Shown here: positions 15,520-28,320 of the stretch, in pieces | Layout: each line of letters begins with the position of its first letter | How positions within the stretch are numbered: the stretch's first letter is position 1 | NCBI GenBank assembly: GCA_022791755.1 | Contig: JAAVZR010000047.1 | Span: 1-53,261 of the forward strand | Source of the DNA: Lachnospiraceae bacterium | GTDB taxonomy: Bacteria > Bacillota > Clostridia > Lachnospirales > Lachnospiraceae | DNA: 53,261 nt | Direction of reading: 5' to 3' | Notes under the pieces: generated by a model | What the model was told of the DNA's origin: nothing | The model's input: the letters and a program-made list of their open reading frames with translations, nothing else | Database searches by the model: none | Made by a program: the position numbers and the translations under genes

Positions 15520-16389
15520 CTGAAAGTGAAACGGGTGATAAACAATAACATCATTGTTGCAGAGGACTTCAGGGGTCATGAAGTCATCGCAATCGGGAAG
15601 GGTCTGGGGTTTCGCGGACAGAGAAACGCAGTGATCCGGAAAAGTGAAGTTTCAAAAACCTATTCATTGGTAGAAGGCAGTAACAGAGGCTATATATTAT
15701 CTTTATTTGAGCAGGTTCCTTTTGAGATTGTGGAATTGACACAGAGAATCATTGACATGGCCTCGAAGGAGCTTCAGGCATCCTTTAACATTAACCTGCT
15801 GGTGGTGCTGTCGGACCACATTCATTTCAGCGTGACACAGCACAGGGCCGGCGTGGACCTGCCGGTACCGGTCAGCGAAGAGGTAAAGAGACTGTACAAG
15901 GATGAGTACAGAATCGGCTTAAAGGCGCTGGAGATGGTAAATACGGCGCTGAAGGTTTCTCTTAAGTCGGATGAGGCGGCTTCCATTGCCTTTCATCTGA
16001 TCACGGCCACCGAGGGACGCAGTAACCAGGAAGCCAGAAAGGTCATGCAGGGAGTCAGCGGGATTCTGAGACTGGTGGAAGAGGAAGTGCTCGCATTGGA
16101 AGAGGATTCGCTGGCCTACTCCCGGTTTGTGATCCATCTGAAGTTTTTTATGAGGGGCGTTCTGTTCGATCAGCCGGTGGAGAGCGGGATTCCTGCCAGC
16201 GAGCTTCTGTCCGGCCTGACAGCGGGGAATAACCGGGCCCAGGACTGTGTGGACCGCATCGCCGCATATGTTCATGAGAATTACTGTTATACCTTAAGCG
16301 ATGAGGACCGTCTCTATCTGACGATCCATGTGATGCGGCTGATTATGGAATCCAGAGAAAAGAAGACAAAGGAAACGAAGGAAACGTAA
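15505..16389 (+). CDS. licT: BglG/LicT-family transcriptional antiterminator
   Basis: The 294-residue protein has the RNA-binding CAT domain at residues 1-60 (VKRVINNNIIVAED, IGKGLGFRG) and two PTS regulation domains. PRD1 is at about 70-170 with SDHIHFSV and FHLITA; PRD2 is at about 175-285 with VIHLKFFM and LTIHVMRL. The PRD histidines are phosphorylated by HPr and EIIB, so the protein binds the RAT site only when the sugar is being imported. Homology to the family really begins near residue 6, so the first codons are uncertain. The gene precedes its PTS partner as usual. The symbol reflects family rather than proven orthology. Confidence 0.93.
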   Translation: MLNDRLKVKRVINNNIIVAEDFRGHEVIAIGKGLGFRGQRNAVIRKSEVSKTYSLVEGSNRGYILSLFEQVPFEIVELTQRIIDMASKELQASFNINLLVVLSDHIHFSVTQHRAGVDLPVPVSEEVKRLYKDEYRIGLKALEMVNTALKVSLKSDEAASIAFHLITATEGRSNQEARKVMQGVSGILRLVEEEVLALEEDSLAYSRFVIHLKFFMRGVLFDQPVESGIPASELLSGLTAGNNRAQDCVDRIAAYVHENYCYTLSDEDRLYLTIHVMRLIMESREKKTKETKET

Positions 16390-16442
16390 AGAACTAAGAG
16401 GTGTTTTGCCATGCCCAAGGGGCGTGGAAGAAAGGAGAAATT

Positions 16443-17843
16443 ATGGCTAAAATAGATGTGCCGGCTTTGGCGGCGGATATTATGAAGCTGGTGGGCGGCC
16501 CAGCCAATGTCCATACGGTATCGCACTGTGTGACCCGTCTGCGATTTATGCTGAAAAACAGGGAGGCGGCTAAGGATGCCGAGATTAAAAAACTCCCCGG
16601 CGTGCTGGGGGTCGTGTACGGGTCCGGCCAGTATCAGGTCATACTGGGGGAGAATCTGTTTCCCGTGTATGACGAGATCGTGAAAAATTATGAGGTGGAG
16701 GAAGGCGATGCGGTGAATGAGATGCATGAAGAGGATCTGAAGCTGCAAAAGGACGCCGGCCCCAAAAATGCGAAGTATTATTTTATGAAAGTGATACAGT
16801 TCATGTCCCAGTCGCTGGCGCCCTTCATCACGGTGCTGTACGGAGCCGGTATGCTGCGGGTGGTACTGTCGCTGGCATCTTATTTTTTCCCGGAAGTGAC
16901 AGGGAATACCACGTACATGCTGTTTAACTATATGTCCCAGACGGCGTTTTACTTTATGCCGGTTTTGGTGGCTTATGGAGCGGCCAGGGTATTAAAATCC
17001 AACCCGGTCTTTTCCATCACTATCGTAGCAGCCCTTTTATATCCTGATTTTACGGCTATGGTAAGCGCCGGAGAGGCCGTGACGCTTCTGGGGCTGCCGG
17101 TGAAGCTGGTCAGCTACTCCAGCTCGCTGCTTCCGGCTATCTTTGCCACGATACTGGTGGCCTATCTGGAGAGATTCTTCTATCGGGTGATTCCGGGCCT
17201 GCTGCGCTCCGTATTTGCACCGCTGTGTGTGTTCCTGGTGGGTTATCCCATCACCGTGCTGATCCTGGGACCGGCCGGCGTGGTGGTAGGCGGCTGGATC
17301 GTCACCGTCATCGTATGGCTGCAGGCCCATGTGGGAGGCGTGGCTCCCGGCATCATCGCGGCGGCTCATCCCTTCCTTGTGATGATGGGCGTGAATATGC
17401 TGATGGTTCCTCCTATGACGGAGCTGTTTACGGCAGTGGGATACGATAATGTATTCCGTCCCGGCTGGATCCTGCATAATATCGCAGAAGGCGGCTCCTG
17501 TCTTGCCGTCATGGTAAAGACAAAGGATAAGGATTTAAAGTCCAGCGCCCTGTCGGCCGGCATTGGCGCCATCGTCTCCGGAGTGTCGGAGCCGGCCCTT
17601 TACGGTATTGGCATGCGCTTCCAGACACCTTTAATCGGCGTGGTGGCCGGCGGTCTGGTGGGTGGAGCTGTGGCAGGTATCATGGGAGCCAAGGCGTTTT
17701 CCATGGGCTATTCCAGCATACTGGGTATTGTGATTTTTGAAAATACGATGGCAGCGATTATTGCCGGTGTGATTGTTGCCTTTGTCATTTCCTTCCTCGC
17801 CACCTATTTCCTCTACAGCGATAAGCGCGGGGAAAGAAGATAA
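16443..17843 (+). CDS. PTS beta-glucoside-type EIIBC component
   Basis: The 466-residue protein has an N-terminal EIIB domain with the phosphorylated Cys in VSHCVTRLRF (about residue 29) and the GVLGVVYGSGQYQVILG block. It continues into a glucose-superfamily EIIC domain with about ten membrane segments, including SGVSEPALYGIGMRFQTPL. It imports and phosphorylates a beta-glucoside. The ATG at 16443 follows GAAAGGAGAAATT. BglF-type proteins often carry EIIA fused at the C-terminus; here the protein stops at 17843 and EIIA is a separate gene 10 bases later in a different frame. The TAA stop overlaps TAAGGA, which serves as the ribosome site of that gene. Confidence 0.93.
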   Translation: MAKIDVPALAADIMKLVGGPANVHTVSHCVTRLRFMLKNREAAKDAEIKKLPGVLGVVYGSGQYQVILGENLFPVYDEIVKNYEVEEGDAVNEMHEEDLKLQKDAGPKNAKYYFMKVIQFMSQSLAPFITVLYGAGMLRVVLSLASYFFPEVTGNTTYMLFNYMSQTAFYFMPVLVAYGAARVLKSNPVFSITIVAALLYPDFTAMVSAGEAVTLLGLPVKLVSYSSSLLPAIFATILVAYLERFFYRVIPGLLRSVFAPLCVFLVGYPITVLILGPAGVVVGGWIVTVIVWLQAHVGGVAPGIIAAAHPFLVMMGVNMLMVPPMTELFTAVGYDNVFRPGWILHNIAEGGSCLAVMVKTKDKDLKSSALSAGIGAIVSGVSEPALYGIGMRFQTPLIGVVAGGLVGGAVAGIMGAKAFSMGYSSILGIVIFENTMAAIIAGVIVAFVISFLATYFLYSDKRGERR

Positions 17844-17853
17844 GGACGCGGGC

Positions 17854-19898
<2,045 letters not shown>

Positions 19899-19921
19899 GT
19901 TTATGGAACCGATATATGGAG

Positions 19922-19959
19922 ACTGCCGCAGAGGAAGGCTTAGGCCCTGCGGCAGTTTT
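19922..19959 (+). terminator. Terminator of the beta-glucoside operon
   Basis: ACTGCCGCAG at 19922-19931 pairs perfectly with CTGCGGCAGT at 19947-19956, followed by TTT. Confidence 0.85.
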
Positions 19960-19977
19960 CTTGTAGCGGACCTGTCC

Positions 19978-20024
19978 TAAATTTATACCCCTACGGGGTA
20001 GACGGACTTCGTCCGATAAGGTAT
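19978..20024. repeat. Small hairpin repeat, unit 1
   Basis: The unit starts TAAATTTATACCCCTA and carries two hairpins, ACCCC/GGGGT and GACGGACTTCGTCCG. It ends AAGGTAT. A second, nearly identical unit begins at 20041. Between them is a further CCCCTGCGGGG hairpin. Confidence 0.8.
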
Positions 20025-20040
20025 CCCCTGCGGGGACCCC

Positions 20041-20088
20041 TAAATTTATACCCCTAACGGGGTAGACGGACTTCGTCCGATAAGGTAT
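20041..20088. repeat. Small hairpin repeat, unit 2
   Basis: Identical to unit 1 except for one extra A in the first hairpin loop. It ends in GGTATAATATAAT, which could supply a -10 box (TATAAT, 20086-20091) for hisH, so the repeat may affect expression of the his genes. Confidence 0.8.
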
Positions 20089-20126
20089 AATATAATACAT
20101 TGGGCAGGAAGGGGAGACAGGGATAT

Positions 20127-20732
20127 ATGACGGCGATTATTGATTATGATGCGGGAAATCTGAGAAGTGTGGAGAAAGCTCTGATTTCTCTGGGAGAGAC
20201 GCCGGTGATTACCCGGGATCCGCAGGTGATCTGCGGGGCGGACAGAGTGATTCTGCCAGGAGTGGGCGCTTTTGGCGAGGCGATGAACCGGCTTTCGGAA
20301 TATGGACTGGTGGAAGTGATCCGCCATGTGGCAGGAAAGGGGATTCCGTTTCTGGGAATCTGCCTGGGATTGCAGCTGATGTTTGAGAGCAGCGAGGAGA
20401 GTCCCGGGGTGGAAGGGCTGGGGCTTTTAAAAGGGAAGATACTGCGTATTCCCGATACGGCAGGTCTTAAGATCCCGCATATGGGCTGGAATTCCCTTGC
20501 CATACGGCCAGGAGCCAGACTGTTTGAGGGGATAGAAGAGGGGGCCTATGTCTATTTTGTCCACTCCTATTATCTGAAGGCGCAGGATGAGGCCGTGGTG
20601 GCTGCCGCTGCGGAGTACGGGGTTTCGATTCATGCCAGTGTGGAATCCGGCCATCTGTTTGCCTGTCAGTTTCATCCGGAGAAGAGCGGCAGTATGGGTC
20701 TGCGGATTTTGAAAAATTTTGTCGGATTGTAA
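20127..20732 (+). CDS. hisH: Imidazole glycerol phosphate synthase, glutaminase subunit
   Basis: The 201-residue class I glutamine amidotransferase has the nucleophile Cys79 in [13 protein letters not shown] and the His183-Pro-Glu185 of QFHPEKSG, and it starts [16 protein letters not shown]. It releases ammonia from glutamine and passes it through the HisF barrel in histidine biosynthesis. The start at 20127 fits the family and follows AAGGGGAGA. It is followed after 59 bases by hisF. No other histidine gene is nearby. Confidence 0.95.
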   Translation: MTAIIDYDAGNLRSVEKALISLGETPVITRDPQVICGADRVILPGVGAFGEAMNRLSEYGLVEVIRHVAGKGIPFLGICLGLQLMFESSEESPGVEGLGLLKGKILRIPDTAGLKIPHMGWNSLAIRPGARLFEGIEEGAYVYFVHSYYLKAQDEAVVAAAAEYGVSIHASVESGHLFACQFHPEKSGSMGLRILKNFVGL

Positions 20733-20791
20733 GAAAATCTTTCGTAGTATTTTTGGACCTCTGTTGGTATGATATAAAGTGGGAGATTATG

Positions 20792-21553
20792 ATGCATACA
20801 AAACGGATCATTCCCTGCCTGGACGTGAAGGACGGGCGTGTGGTAAAAGGTGTGAACTTTGTCAATCTGCGTGATGCCGGAGATCCGGTGGAGATCGCAT
20901 CAGCCTACGATAAGGCCGGGGCGGACGAGGTGGTTTTTCTGGATATCACAGCCTCCTCGGACGCCAGGGCTACGGTGGTGGACATGGTGCGCCGCGTGGC
21001 GGAGAAGGTCTTTATCCCTTTTACGGTGGGAGGCGGGATTCGCACGGTGGAGGATTTTCGGGTGCTGCTCCGGGAAGGAGCCGATAAGATTTCGATCAAC
21101 TCTTCCGCACTTATGACGCCCCGGCTCATCAGCGAAGCGGCGGATAAGTTCGGCAGCCAGTGCGTGGTGGTGGCGATCGATGCCAGAAGACGTCCCGACG
21201 GCGGAGGCTGGAATGTGTATAAAAACGGCGGCCGTGTGGACGTGGGAAGAGATGCCGTGGAGTGGGCCATGGAGGCGGACCGCCTGGGAGCCGGGGAGAT
21301 CCTGCTGACCAGCATGGACTGCGACGGCACGAAGGCGGGCTATGACAATGAGCTGACCCGGCTGGTGGCTGAAAATGTATCGGTTCCGGTGATCGCTTCA
21401 GGAGGAGCCGGTGCGAAGGAGCATTTTTATGACACGCTGACAGAGGGAAGGGCAGATGCCGCTTTGGCTGCCTCATTGTTTCACTATAAGGAGCTGGAGA
21501 TCATGGATCTGAAGCGCTATCTGGCCGGTAGAGGGATACCGGTACGAATCTGA
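20792..21553 (+). CDS. hisF: Imidazole glycerol phosphate synthase, cyclase subunit
   Basis: The 253-residue TIM barrel makes imidazole glycerol phosphate and AICAR from PRFAR and ammonia. Asp11 in [15 protein letters not shown] and the Asp of VVVAIDARR are the catalytic pair. [11 protein letters not shown] and [11 protein letters not shown] are phosphate-binding loops. Two adjacent ATG codons (20789 and 20792) are possible; the second is better spaced from GGGAG. It partners HisH and lies just before ung. Confidence 0.95.
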   Translation: MHTKRIIPCLDVKDGRVVKGVNFVNLRDAGDPVEIASAYDKAGADEVVFLDITASSDARATVVDMVRRVAEKVFIPFTVGGGIRTVEDFRVLLREGADKISINSSALMTPRLISEAADKFGSQCVVVAIDARRRPDGGGWNVYKNGGRVDVGRDAVEWAMEADRLGAGEILLTSMDCDGTKAGYDNELTRLVAENVSVPVIASGGAGAKEHFYDTLTEGRADAALAASLFHYKELEIMDLKRYLAGRGIPVRI

Positions 21554-21568
21554 GAGAGGATATTGAAA

Positions 21569-22243
21569 ATGGGAGCGATTACAAATGACTGGCTGAAGCC
21601 GCTGTCTGCGGAGTTTAAGAAGCCCTACTATGCGAAGCTGTACGAGACGATTAAGACGGAATATGAGACACGCCAGATTTTTCCGGCGGCCGACGATATC
21701 TTTAACGCCTTTGACTTTACACCGTTGTCGGAGGTAAAGGTGGTGATTCTGGGGCAGGATCCCTACCACAATGTGGGGCAGGCTCACGGGCTGTGCTTTT
21801 CCGTGAAGCCGGATGTGGCGATTCCGCCCTCTTTAGTCAATATATATAAGGAGCTGCAAGAGGATCTGGGCTGCCGTATCCCCAATAACGGCTGCCTGGT
21901 CAAATGGGCCAAACAGGGAGTGCTCTTGTTAAATACGGTGCTGACGGTTCGGGCTCATCAGGCCAATTCCCACAGAGGGCTCGGCTGGGAAGAGTTTACT
22001 GATGCCGCCATCCGTATTCTGAATGAAGTGGACCGCCCCATGGTGTTTATCCTGTGGGGGCGGCCGGCGCGGATGAAGAAGGCCATGTTAAATAATCCGG
22101 CGCATCTGATCCTGGAGGCGGCGCATCCGAGTCCTCTGTCGGCGTATAACGGATTTTTTGGCAGTCGTCCCTTCAGCCAGACCAATGCATTTTTGGAATC
22201 CCATGGAGCAGAGCCCATCGACTGGCAGATCGAGGATGTGTAG
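21569..22243 (+). CDS. ung: Uracil-DNA glycosylase
   Basis: The 224-residue family 1 enzyme removes uracil from DNA, the first step of base excision repair. It has the water-activating motif GQDPYH with Asp64, the FSV block with the uracil-stacking Phe, and the leucine loop HPSPLSAYNGFFGSRPF near residue 187. The ATG at 21569 lies 8 bases after GAGAGAGGA; a TTG at 21563 is too close. It is 15 bases after hisF, so probably cotranscribed. Confidence 0.95.
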   Translation: MGAITNDWLKPLSAEFKKPYYAKLYETIKTEYETRQIFPAADDIFNAFDFTPLSEVKVVILGQDPYHNVGQAHGLCFSVKPDVAIPPSLVNIYKELQEDLGCRIPNNGCLVKWAKQGVLLLNTVLTVRAHQANSHRGLGWEEFTDAAIRILNEVDRPMVFILWGRPARMKKAMLNNPAHLILEAAHPSPLSAYNGFFGSRPFSQTNAFLESHGAEPIDWQIEDV

Positions 22244-22313
22244 GAGGCTGTTCATAGGACGGGATCTTTGCGCATAAAAAATAGATAGGACAGAGGATAG
22301 TTCGGAGGAGAGA

Positions 22314-23180
22314 ATGGAAATTATTGAGCTTATAAAATCAGTCATCTATGGTATCGTGGAGGGTGTGACCGAGTTTCTGCCGATCAGCAGCACAGGGCAC
22401 CTGCTTTTGCTGGAGGAGTTTCTGCCCATGAAGGCATCGGAAGCTTTCATGGAAATGTTTGATGTGGTGGTACAGTTGGGAGCGATCCTGGCCGTCGTGG
22501 TGCTGTATTTTAACAGGCTGAATCCCTTTGCTCCCCGCAAATCCCCCAAACAGAAGCAGCTGACCTGGGGGATCTGGGCCAAGGTGGTGGTAGGCTGTCT
22601 GCCTGCGGCGGTATTTGGCTTTTTGTTTGACGACTGGATGGATGAGCATCTGTACAATGCCTACGTGGTGGCCGGTATGCTGATCCTCTACGGCCTTCTG
22701 TTTATTATTCTGGAGAATAAGAACCGCAAGCGTATTTTCTCCGTGAGAAATGTGGCGCAGCTGTCCTATGTGGGAGCGGTGATGATCGGATTGTTTCAGA
22801 TACTGGCCATGGTGCCGGGGACCTCGCGTTCCGGTGTGACGATCCTGGGAGCCATGCTTTTGGGAGTGTCCCGCACAGCGGCGGCGGAGTTTTCCTTCTT
22901 TTTATCGATCCCGATCATGTTTGGCGCCAGCGGACTGAAGCTGGCAAAGTTCTTCATGGGAGGGAATCTGCTGGTGGGCTCGGAGGGCTGGATCCTGGCA
23001 GGAGGGCTTATATCCGCCTTTGTGGTGGCTCTGATCGCGATCCGCTTTTTGATGAATTATATCAAACAGCATGATTTCAAGGCTTTTGGCTACTATCGCA
23101 TCGCCCTGGGCGCACTGGTACTGGTCTATTTCCTGATGCAGGCCTATGTCAACGGGCAGCTGGTTCCTCCTGCGGCTTAG
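22314..23180 (+). CDS. uppP: Undecaprenyl-diphosphate phosphatase
   Basis: The 288-residue membrane protein has the two UppP/BacA signatures, [14 protein letters not shown] at about residue 17 and GTSRSG at about residue 166, and eight hydrophobic segments. It recycles undecaprenyl diphosphate to the monophosphate carrier used in cell wall synthesis and gives basal bacitracin tolerance. GGAGGAGAG precedes the ATG. Confidence 0.95.
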   Translation: MEIIELIKSVIYGIVEGVTEFLPISSTGHLLLLEEFLPMKASEAFMEMFDVVVQLGAILAVVVLYFNRLNPFAPRKSPKQKQLTWGIWAKVVVGCLPAAVFGFLFDDWMDEHLYNAYVVAGMLILYGLLFIILENKNRKRIFSVRNVAQLSYVGAVMIGLFQILAMVPGTSRSGVTILGAMLLGVSRTAAAEFSFFLSIPIMFGASGLKLAKFFMGGNLLVGSEGWILAGGLISAFVVALIAIRFLMNYIKQHDFKAFGYYRIALGALVLVYFLMQAYVNGQLVPPAA

Positions 23181-23205
23181 AGACCGGTGGAGGAAGAGAA
23201 TCCAT

Positions 23206-23772
23206 ATGGCGGTCTGGACAGTAACCATAGGAGGCACGCCGCATAAAATCCGGGTGACCTATAAGAGAATGCGTACAATCCGTCTTCGGGTAATGCCCGG
23301 CGGGGAGCTTCGTCTGTCTGCCCCCATGGGAGTCCGGACAGAGAGGCTGGAGAGCTTTTTAAAAGAGCATGAGAGCTGGATTATGCGGCAGATGGAAGTG
23401 ATGAAGAATGAGGCGGCAGCAGAGAAGCTGCCGCCTTTGTCGAAAGAGGAGAGAGAGGCGGCTCTGGCGTATCTGGAGCCCATCGTGGACCGGCTGCATC
23501 CCATCGTGGCAGCCTGCGGGGTGGCGAGACCCCATGTGACGGTCCGGGCCATGCGCACCCGCTTTGGCAGCTGCAGCGTGGGAAGAGGGCGGATTACACT
23601 GAACGCGGTGTTAATAAAGGCGCCTTTAGCCTGCGCGGAGTATGTGGTGCTTCATGAGCTGGCACATTTTCTGTATCCCAATCACAGCGGGGAGTTCTAT
23701 GCCTTTATTGAGAGGTATATGCCGGACTGGAAGGAGAGGGAGAGGATGCTTCAGAGGGAGGAATGGAGGTAA
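23206..23772 (+). CDS. YgjP-like zinc metalloprotein
   Basis: The 188-residue protein belongs to the YgjP/DUF45 group of SprT-like metallohydrolases. It has His150-Glu151-x-x-His154 in VVLHELAHFLYPNHSGEFY with the third zinc ligand in NHSGEFY, and TRFGSCS, a family-typical motif. Its exact activity is unproven; related proteins are often encoded near restriction or repair genes. GGAGGAAGAG gives the ribosome site. It converges with the large activase gene on the other strand, and no clear terminator is seen in the 50-base gap. Confidence 0.87.
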   Translation: MAVWTVTIGGTPHKIRVTYKRMRTIRLRVMPGGELRLSAPMGVRTERLESFLKEHESWIMRQMEVMKNEAAAEKLPPLSKEEREAALAYLEPIVDRLHPIVAACGVARPHVTVRAMRTRFGSCSVGRGRITLNAVLIKAPLACAEYVVLHELAHFLYPNHSGEFYAFIERYMPDWKERERMLQREEWR

Positions 23773-23822
23773 GGCCGGTTTCTGCGGGGCATGATCGTAT
23801 TCCTCGCAGGGCGTGTTTGGCG

Positions 23823-26800
23823 TCACTCCATTCTCTCCATGGCCGTCGCAAGCATCAGCTTGATCCGGTTCAGCTGGTTGACCTCGCTGGCGCCGGGATC
23901 ATAGTCCACAGCGATGATGTTGGACTCAGGGTAGGCGTTTCGCAGCTCCTTGATGACGCCCTTTCCCACGATATGGTTCGGGAGGCAGGCGAAGGGCTGG
24001 GTACAGACGATATTGGGGACGCCGGAATGGATCAGCTCCAGCATCTCTCCGGTCAGGAACCAGCCCTCTCCGGTCTGGTTTCCCAGGGAGACATACTCCT
24101 TTGCATAGCCGGCCAGCTCTTTGATGCGGGCCGGGGCAGTGAAATGGCGGCTGCGCTCCAGCTCCTTTCTGGCGGTCCCCCGCAGAAATTCCAGGGCGGA
24201 GATCCCGATATTGCAGAGCCTGGCAGTGGATTTCCTGGTTCCCAGGTGCCTGGCCTTGAAATTGCTGTTGTAAAAGCAGTACAGAAAAAAGTCCATCAGA
24301 TCCGGCATAACGGCCTCGGCGCCTTCGCTCTCCAACAGCTCCACCAGATGATTGTTGGCTTCGGGGTGGAACTTTACCAGGATCTCGCCCACGATACCGA
24401 CGCGAGGTTTTTTCAGATCCTCACGGACAGGCAGAGCGTCGAAGTCCCGGATGATACCGCGGACATTTCTCTTAAACTGTCTGGGAGAGGATTTTCCCCG
24501 CAGAGTTTCGATGCAGCGTTTTTCCCAATGATCGTGAAGGGCGTCGGCTGAGCCGGGAGCGGCCTCGTAGGGGCGCATCCGGTACAGAACTCGCATGAAA
24601 AGATCGCCGTAGACGATGGCCTGCATGGCCTTTACGACCATATGGGGCGTCATGGTCCATCCGGAGTTGTTTTCCAGCCCCTGGACGCTGAGGGAAACCA
24701 CAGGAATCTGGGCCATGCCGGCTTTTTCCAGGGCGCGGCGGATAAAGCCGATATAGTTGGTGGCCCGGCAGCCGCCGCCAGTCTGGGTGATGATGACGGC
24801 GACCCGGTCCACATCATAGCGGCCGGAAAGCAGGGCTTCCATGATCTGTCCCACCACGATGAGGGAGGGATAGCAGGCGTCGTTATTGACATATTTAAGT
24901 CCCATATCCAGCGATTCCCGGCGGGAGCTTTTCAGCACTTCGATGTGATAACCGCAGGAATTGAGGGCTGCCTGTAAAAGGCTGAAATGGATCGGGGACA
25001 TCTGGGGGCAGAGGATCGTGTAGTCCTTCTTCATGGCCTGGGTAAATTCTGCCCGGTGATAGCTGGCGGAGACCACCGTCCGGTCCATCCGGCTTCTGGT
25101 GCGCAGATTGAGGGCGGAGATCAGGGAGCGTACGCGGATTCTGGCGGCCCCCAGATTGCTGACCTCGTCTATTTTTAACACGGTATACAGCTTGCCTCTT
25201 TGGGACAGGATATCGCCCACCTGGTCGGTGGTGACCGCGTCCAGGCCGCAGCCAAAGGAGTTGAGCTGGATCAGATCCAGATCTTCCCTGCCGGCCACGA
25301 ACTGCGCCGCCCGGTATAAGCGGGAGTGGTACATCCACTGGTCCACAGCCATAAGGGGCCTGTCGGGATGGCCCAGGTGGGAGACCGAGTCCTCCGTGAG
25401 CACACAGAGACCATAGGAGGCGATCAGCTCAGGAATGCCGTGATTGATCTCCGGATCGATATGGTAGGGCCGGCCGGCCAGGACGATGCCATGATGACCG
25501 GTTTCTTCCATATAGCGAAGCGTCTCTTCCCCCTTTCTTTCGATATCCTGTCTGGCACGGTCCAGCTCGGCCCAGGCATCCTGACAGGCAGAGCGGATCT
25601 CGGAGGCAGGGATGGCAAATTCCTCATGAAAGATCCGGATCAGCTGCTTGCGGAGCGTCTCTTCGTCGGTGAAGGGCAGAAAAGGATTCAGAAAACGGAC
25701 GGAATGAATCTTCAGCTCTTCCATATTATTCCGGATATTTTCCGCGTAAGAGGTGACGATGGGACAGTTGTAGTGATTGGAGGCCTCCGGCGTCTCATTG
25801 CGCTCATAGGGAATACAGGGATAGAAGATGAAGCGGATTCCCTGCTCGATGAGCCAGGCCACATGACCGTGGGCCAGTTTGGCCGGATAGCATTCGGATT
25901 CACTGGGGATGGACTCAATTCCTTTCTCATAGATTTTATGGGTGGACAGAGGGGACAGCAGGACCCGGAATCCCAGTTTTTTAAAGAAAACAGCCCAGAA
26001 CGGAAAGTTTTCATACATATTGAGGACACGGGGAAGTCCCACGACGCCGCGGGGAGCTTTCTCCTCGCTCAGTGGTTCATAGCAAAAGAGACGGTCCAGC
26101 TTGTATGAGAAGAGGTTGGGAATGGTTCTGTCCGTTTTGCTTTCTGCTCCCAGCCCTTTCTCACAGCGGTTGCCGGAGATGAAGCGGCGGCCTCCGTCGA
26201 AAAGGTTGACTGTCAGCAGACAGTGGTTGATGCAGCCCTGGCAGCGGGTCATGCGTGTCTGGTAAGACAGATGAATGATATCGTCCAGGGGAAGCATGGA
26301 AGTCTTCTGGCCCTGATGGCGTTCCCTGGCGATGAGGGCGGCGCCGAAGGCGCCCATGATACCGGCTATGTCGGGACGCACCGCCTCACAGCCGCTGATG
26401 CGTTCAAAGCTTCGCAGCACGGCGTCGTTTAAAAAGGTGCCGCCCTGGACCACCACATGGCGGCCCAGATCCTCCGGCCCGGTGATCTTCATCACCTTAT
26501 ACAATGCGTTGCGGATGACCGAGTAGGCCAGACCGGCGGAGATATCGGCCACCAGAGCCCCCTCCTTCTGTGCCTGCTTTACATTGGAATTCATAAATAC
26601 GGTGCAGCGCGTTCCCAGGTCAATGGGATTTTTCGCAAACAGAGCCTCTCTGGCAAAGGCCGGAGCCGTATAGCCCAGGGAGATGGCAAAGGTTTCGATG
26701 AAAGAGCCGCAGCCGGAGGAACAGGCTTCGTTGAGCTGTACACGGTCCACCGCGTGATCTCTGATATGGATACATTTCATATCCTGGCCGCCGATGTCCA

Positions 26801-28100
26801 GGATGCAGTCCACCTCCGGTTCAAAGAAGGAGGCGGCATAATAGTGAGAGATCGTCTCCACCTCGCCCTCATCCAGCATCAGGGCGGCCTTAATCAGAGC
26901 TTCCCCATAGCCGGTGGAGCAGGAATAGGCGATACGGGCCGCATCCGGCAGATCTTCGCGGATTTCGCGGATGGCCTCGATGGCGGTGGCCAGAGGGCTT
27001 CCGTTATTGTTTTTATAGAAAGAATAGAGAAGCGTCCCGTCCCTGTCGACCAGAGCGGCTTTTGTGGTGGTGGAACCGGCGTCGATACCCAGATAACAGT
27101 CTCCCCGCAGGCCGGAGAGAGAGGCGGTATGTACACGGTGTTTTGCATGACGGCAGTGAAAGGCGTTATATTCGGCCTGATTGGCAAAAAGCGGTTCCAG
27201 ACGCTTGACTTCGAAGCGGATCTTAACGCCGGAATCCAGGCGGTTGCAGAGCTTTGTGATGGAAATGCTGTTTTGCTTTGGAGAACCGGAGGCGTCTGCG
27301 GTGGACGGGGCGGCTTTTTCGGCGTTCAGGGCGGCTCCGATGGCGGCGAACAGATGAGAGTGCTCTGGTGCGATTATCTGTTCCGGCGAGAGCTTCAGAG
27401 TTCTGACAAAGGCGTTTTTTAACTCCGGCAAAAAGTGGAGCGGGCCTCCTAAGAAGGCCACATTGCCCCGGATCGGCTTGCCGCAGGCCAGGCCGCTGAT
27501 GGTCTGGTTGACCACGGCCTGGAAGATGGAGGCGGCCAGATCCTCTTTGGTCGCCCCCTCGTTAATCAGGGGTTGGATATCGGATTTGGCAAAGACGCCG
27601 CAGCGGGCTGCGATGGGGTATATAGCCCGGTATCCGGAGGCATACTGATTCAGTCCGGCAGCGTCGGTCTGCAAAAGAGCTGCCATCTGGTCAATGAAGG
27701 ACCCGGTGCCTCCGGCGCAGATCCCGTTCATCCGCTGGTCGAGCCCGCCTGTGAAATAGATGATTTTGGCATCCTCGCCGCCCAGCTCAATGGCCACGTC
27801 GGTCTGGGGAGCGTGGTTTTTTAAGGAGGAAGCCACCGCCACCACCTCCTGGACAAAGGGGATATCCAGAAGACCGGCCAGGGACAGTCCGCCGGAGCCG
27901 GTGATGACGGGAGTAAGGGAGATCTCTCCCATGAGACCGGCGGCTTTCTTTAAAAGGCCGGACAGGGTTTCCTGTATATTGGCAAAATGCCGTTCGTAAT
28001 CGGAAAAAAGAAGCTGATGATCCTCACCCAGAATGGCAATTTTTACTGTGGTAGAGCCGATATCAATTCCGAGAGCATAGTGGGTTTGGGGCAGTTGCAT
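23823..28100 (-). CDS. Two-ATPase-domain acyl-CoA dehydratase activase-related protein
   Basis: This 1425-residue protein has two BcrAD/BadFG-type ASKHA ATPase domains: the first at about residues 7-260 ([14 protein letters not shown]) and the second from about 335 ([44 protein letters not shown]). A Cys-rich CQGCINHC follows near residue 645. The DUF2229 region comes next, with a C-terminal part related to 2-hydroxyacyl-CoA dehydratase subunits. Activators of this class use ATP hydrolysis to drive low-potential electron transfer via a [4Fe-4S] cluster. Fused giants of this type are widespread in anaerobes, but their target is unknown. The start at 28100 follows GGGAAGG; an ATG at 28121 lacks a site. 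Confidence 0.88.
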   Translation of the reverse strand: MQLPQTHYALGIDIGSTTVKIAILGEDHQLLFSDYERHFANIQETLSGLLKKAAGLMGEISLTPVITGSGGLSLAGLLDIPFVQEVVAVASSLKNHAPQTDVAIELGGEDAKIIYFTGGLDQRMNGICAGGTGSFIDQMAALLQTDAAGLNQYASGYRAIYPIAARCGVFAKSDIQPLINEGATKEDLAASIFQAVVNQTISGLACGKPIRGNVAFLGGPLHFLPELKNAFVRTLKLSPEQIIAPEHSHLFAAIGAALNAEKAAPSTADASGSPKQNSISITKLCNRLDSGVKIRFEVKRLEPLFANQAEYNAFHCRHAKHRVHTASLSGLRGDCYLGIDAGSTTTKAALVDRDGTLLYSFYKNNNGSPLATAIEAIREIREDLPDAARIAYSCSTGYGEALIKAALMLDEGEVETISHYYAASFFEPEVDCILDIGGQDMKCIHIRDHAVDRVQLNEACSSGCGSFIETFAISLGYTAPAFAREALFAKNPIDLGTRCTVFMNSNVKQAQKEGALVADISAGLAYSVIRNALYKVMKITGPEDLGRHVVVQGGTFLNDAVLRSFERISGCEAVRPDIAGIMGAFGAALIARERHQGQKTSMLPLDDIIHLSYQTRMTRCQGCINHCLLTVNLFDGGRRFISGNRCEKGLGAESKTDRTIPNLFSYKLDRLFCYEPLSEEKAPRGVVGLPRVLNMYENFPFWAVFFKKLGFRVLLSPLSTHKIYEKGIESIPSESECYPAKLAHGHVAWLIEQGIRFIFYPCIPYERNETPEASNHYNCPIVTSYAENIRNNMEELKIHSVRFLNPFLPFTDEETLRKQLIRIFHEEFAIPASEIRSACQDAWAELDRARQDIERKGEETLRYMEETGHHGIVLAGRPYHIDPEINHGIPELIASYGLCVLTEDSVSHLGHPDRPLMAVDQWMYHSRLYRAAQFVAGREDLDLIQLNSFGCGLDAVTTDQVGDILSQRGKLYTVLKIDEVSNLGAARIRVRSLISALNLRTRSRMDRTVVSASYHRAEFTQAMKKDYTILCPQMSPIHFSLLQAALNSCGYHIEVLKSSRRESLDMGLKYVNNDACYPSLIVVGQIMEALLSGRYDVDRVAVIITQTGGGCRATNYIGFIRRALEKAGMAQIPVVSLSVQGLENNSGWTMTPHMVVKAMQAIVYGDLFMRVLYRMRPYEAAPGSADALHDHWEKRCIETLRGKSSPRQFKRNVRGIIRDFDALPVREDLKKPRVGIVGEILVKFHPEANNHLVELLESEGAEAVMPDLMDFFLYCFYNSNFKARHLGTRKSTARLCNIGISALEFLRGTARKELERSRHFTAPARIKELAGYAKEYVSLGNQTGEGWFLTGEMLELIHSGVPNIVCTQPFACLPNHIVGKGVIKELRNAYPESNIIAVDYDPGASEVNQLNRIKLMLATAMERME

Positions 28101-28249
28101 AGTATCCTTCCCTTCTGTCATAATTCAAAATGCACTGATGCGATTATATAGCTTTCCTATTTAAAATGCAAGGAGACTCCAAAGAGAAAAGTGTAAAGAA
28201 AGTGTGAAGAAAAGATGGAATTCTTTGGACTTTCGACAACGGATACTAT

Positions 28250-28278
28250 TTGACAAACGATCATATACTCCCTATAAT
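28250..28278 (+). promoter_or_regulatory. Strong promoter of the rhomboid-like/pyk operon
   Basis: TTGACA at 28250-28255 and TATAAT at 28273-28278 are both consensus, with 17-base spacing. Transcription should start near 28285, which rules out a coding start at 28204 for the next gene. Confidence 0.9.
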
Positions 28279-28320
28279 GAAGAGTACAGAATAGATGGAA
28301 GAGAGGAAACGAAGAGCAGC

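Noticed and set aside
17773..17853. EIIBC/EIIA junction as a disabling frameshift
   Set aside because: EIIA has its own GTG start 7 bases after AAGGA and a complete domain, so two genes are the simpler reading.
19978..20088. CRISPR array
   Set aside because: Only two units, with hairpins and a short structured spacer; no cas genes are near.
26457..27422. A 321-codon frame on the plus strand opposite the large activase
   Set aside because: It lies antisense to a well-supported 1425-residue gene in GC-rich DNA, shows no recognisable domain, and has no convincing ribosome site.
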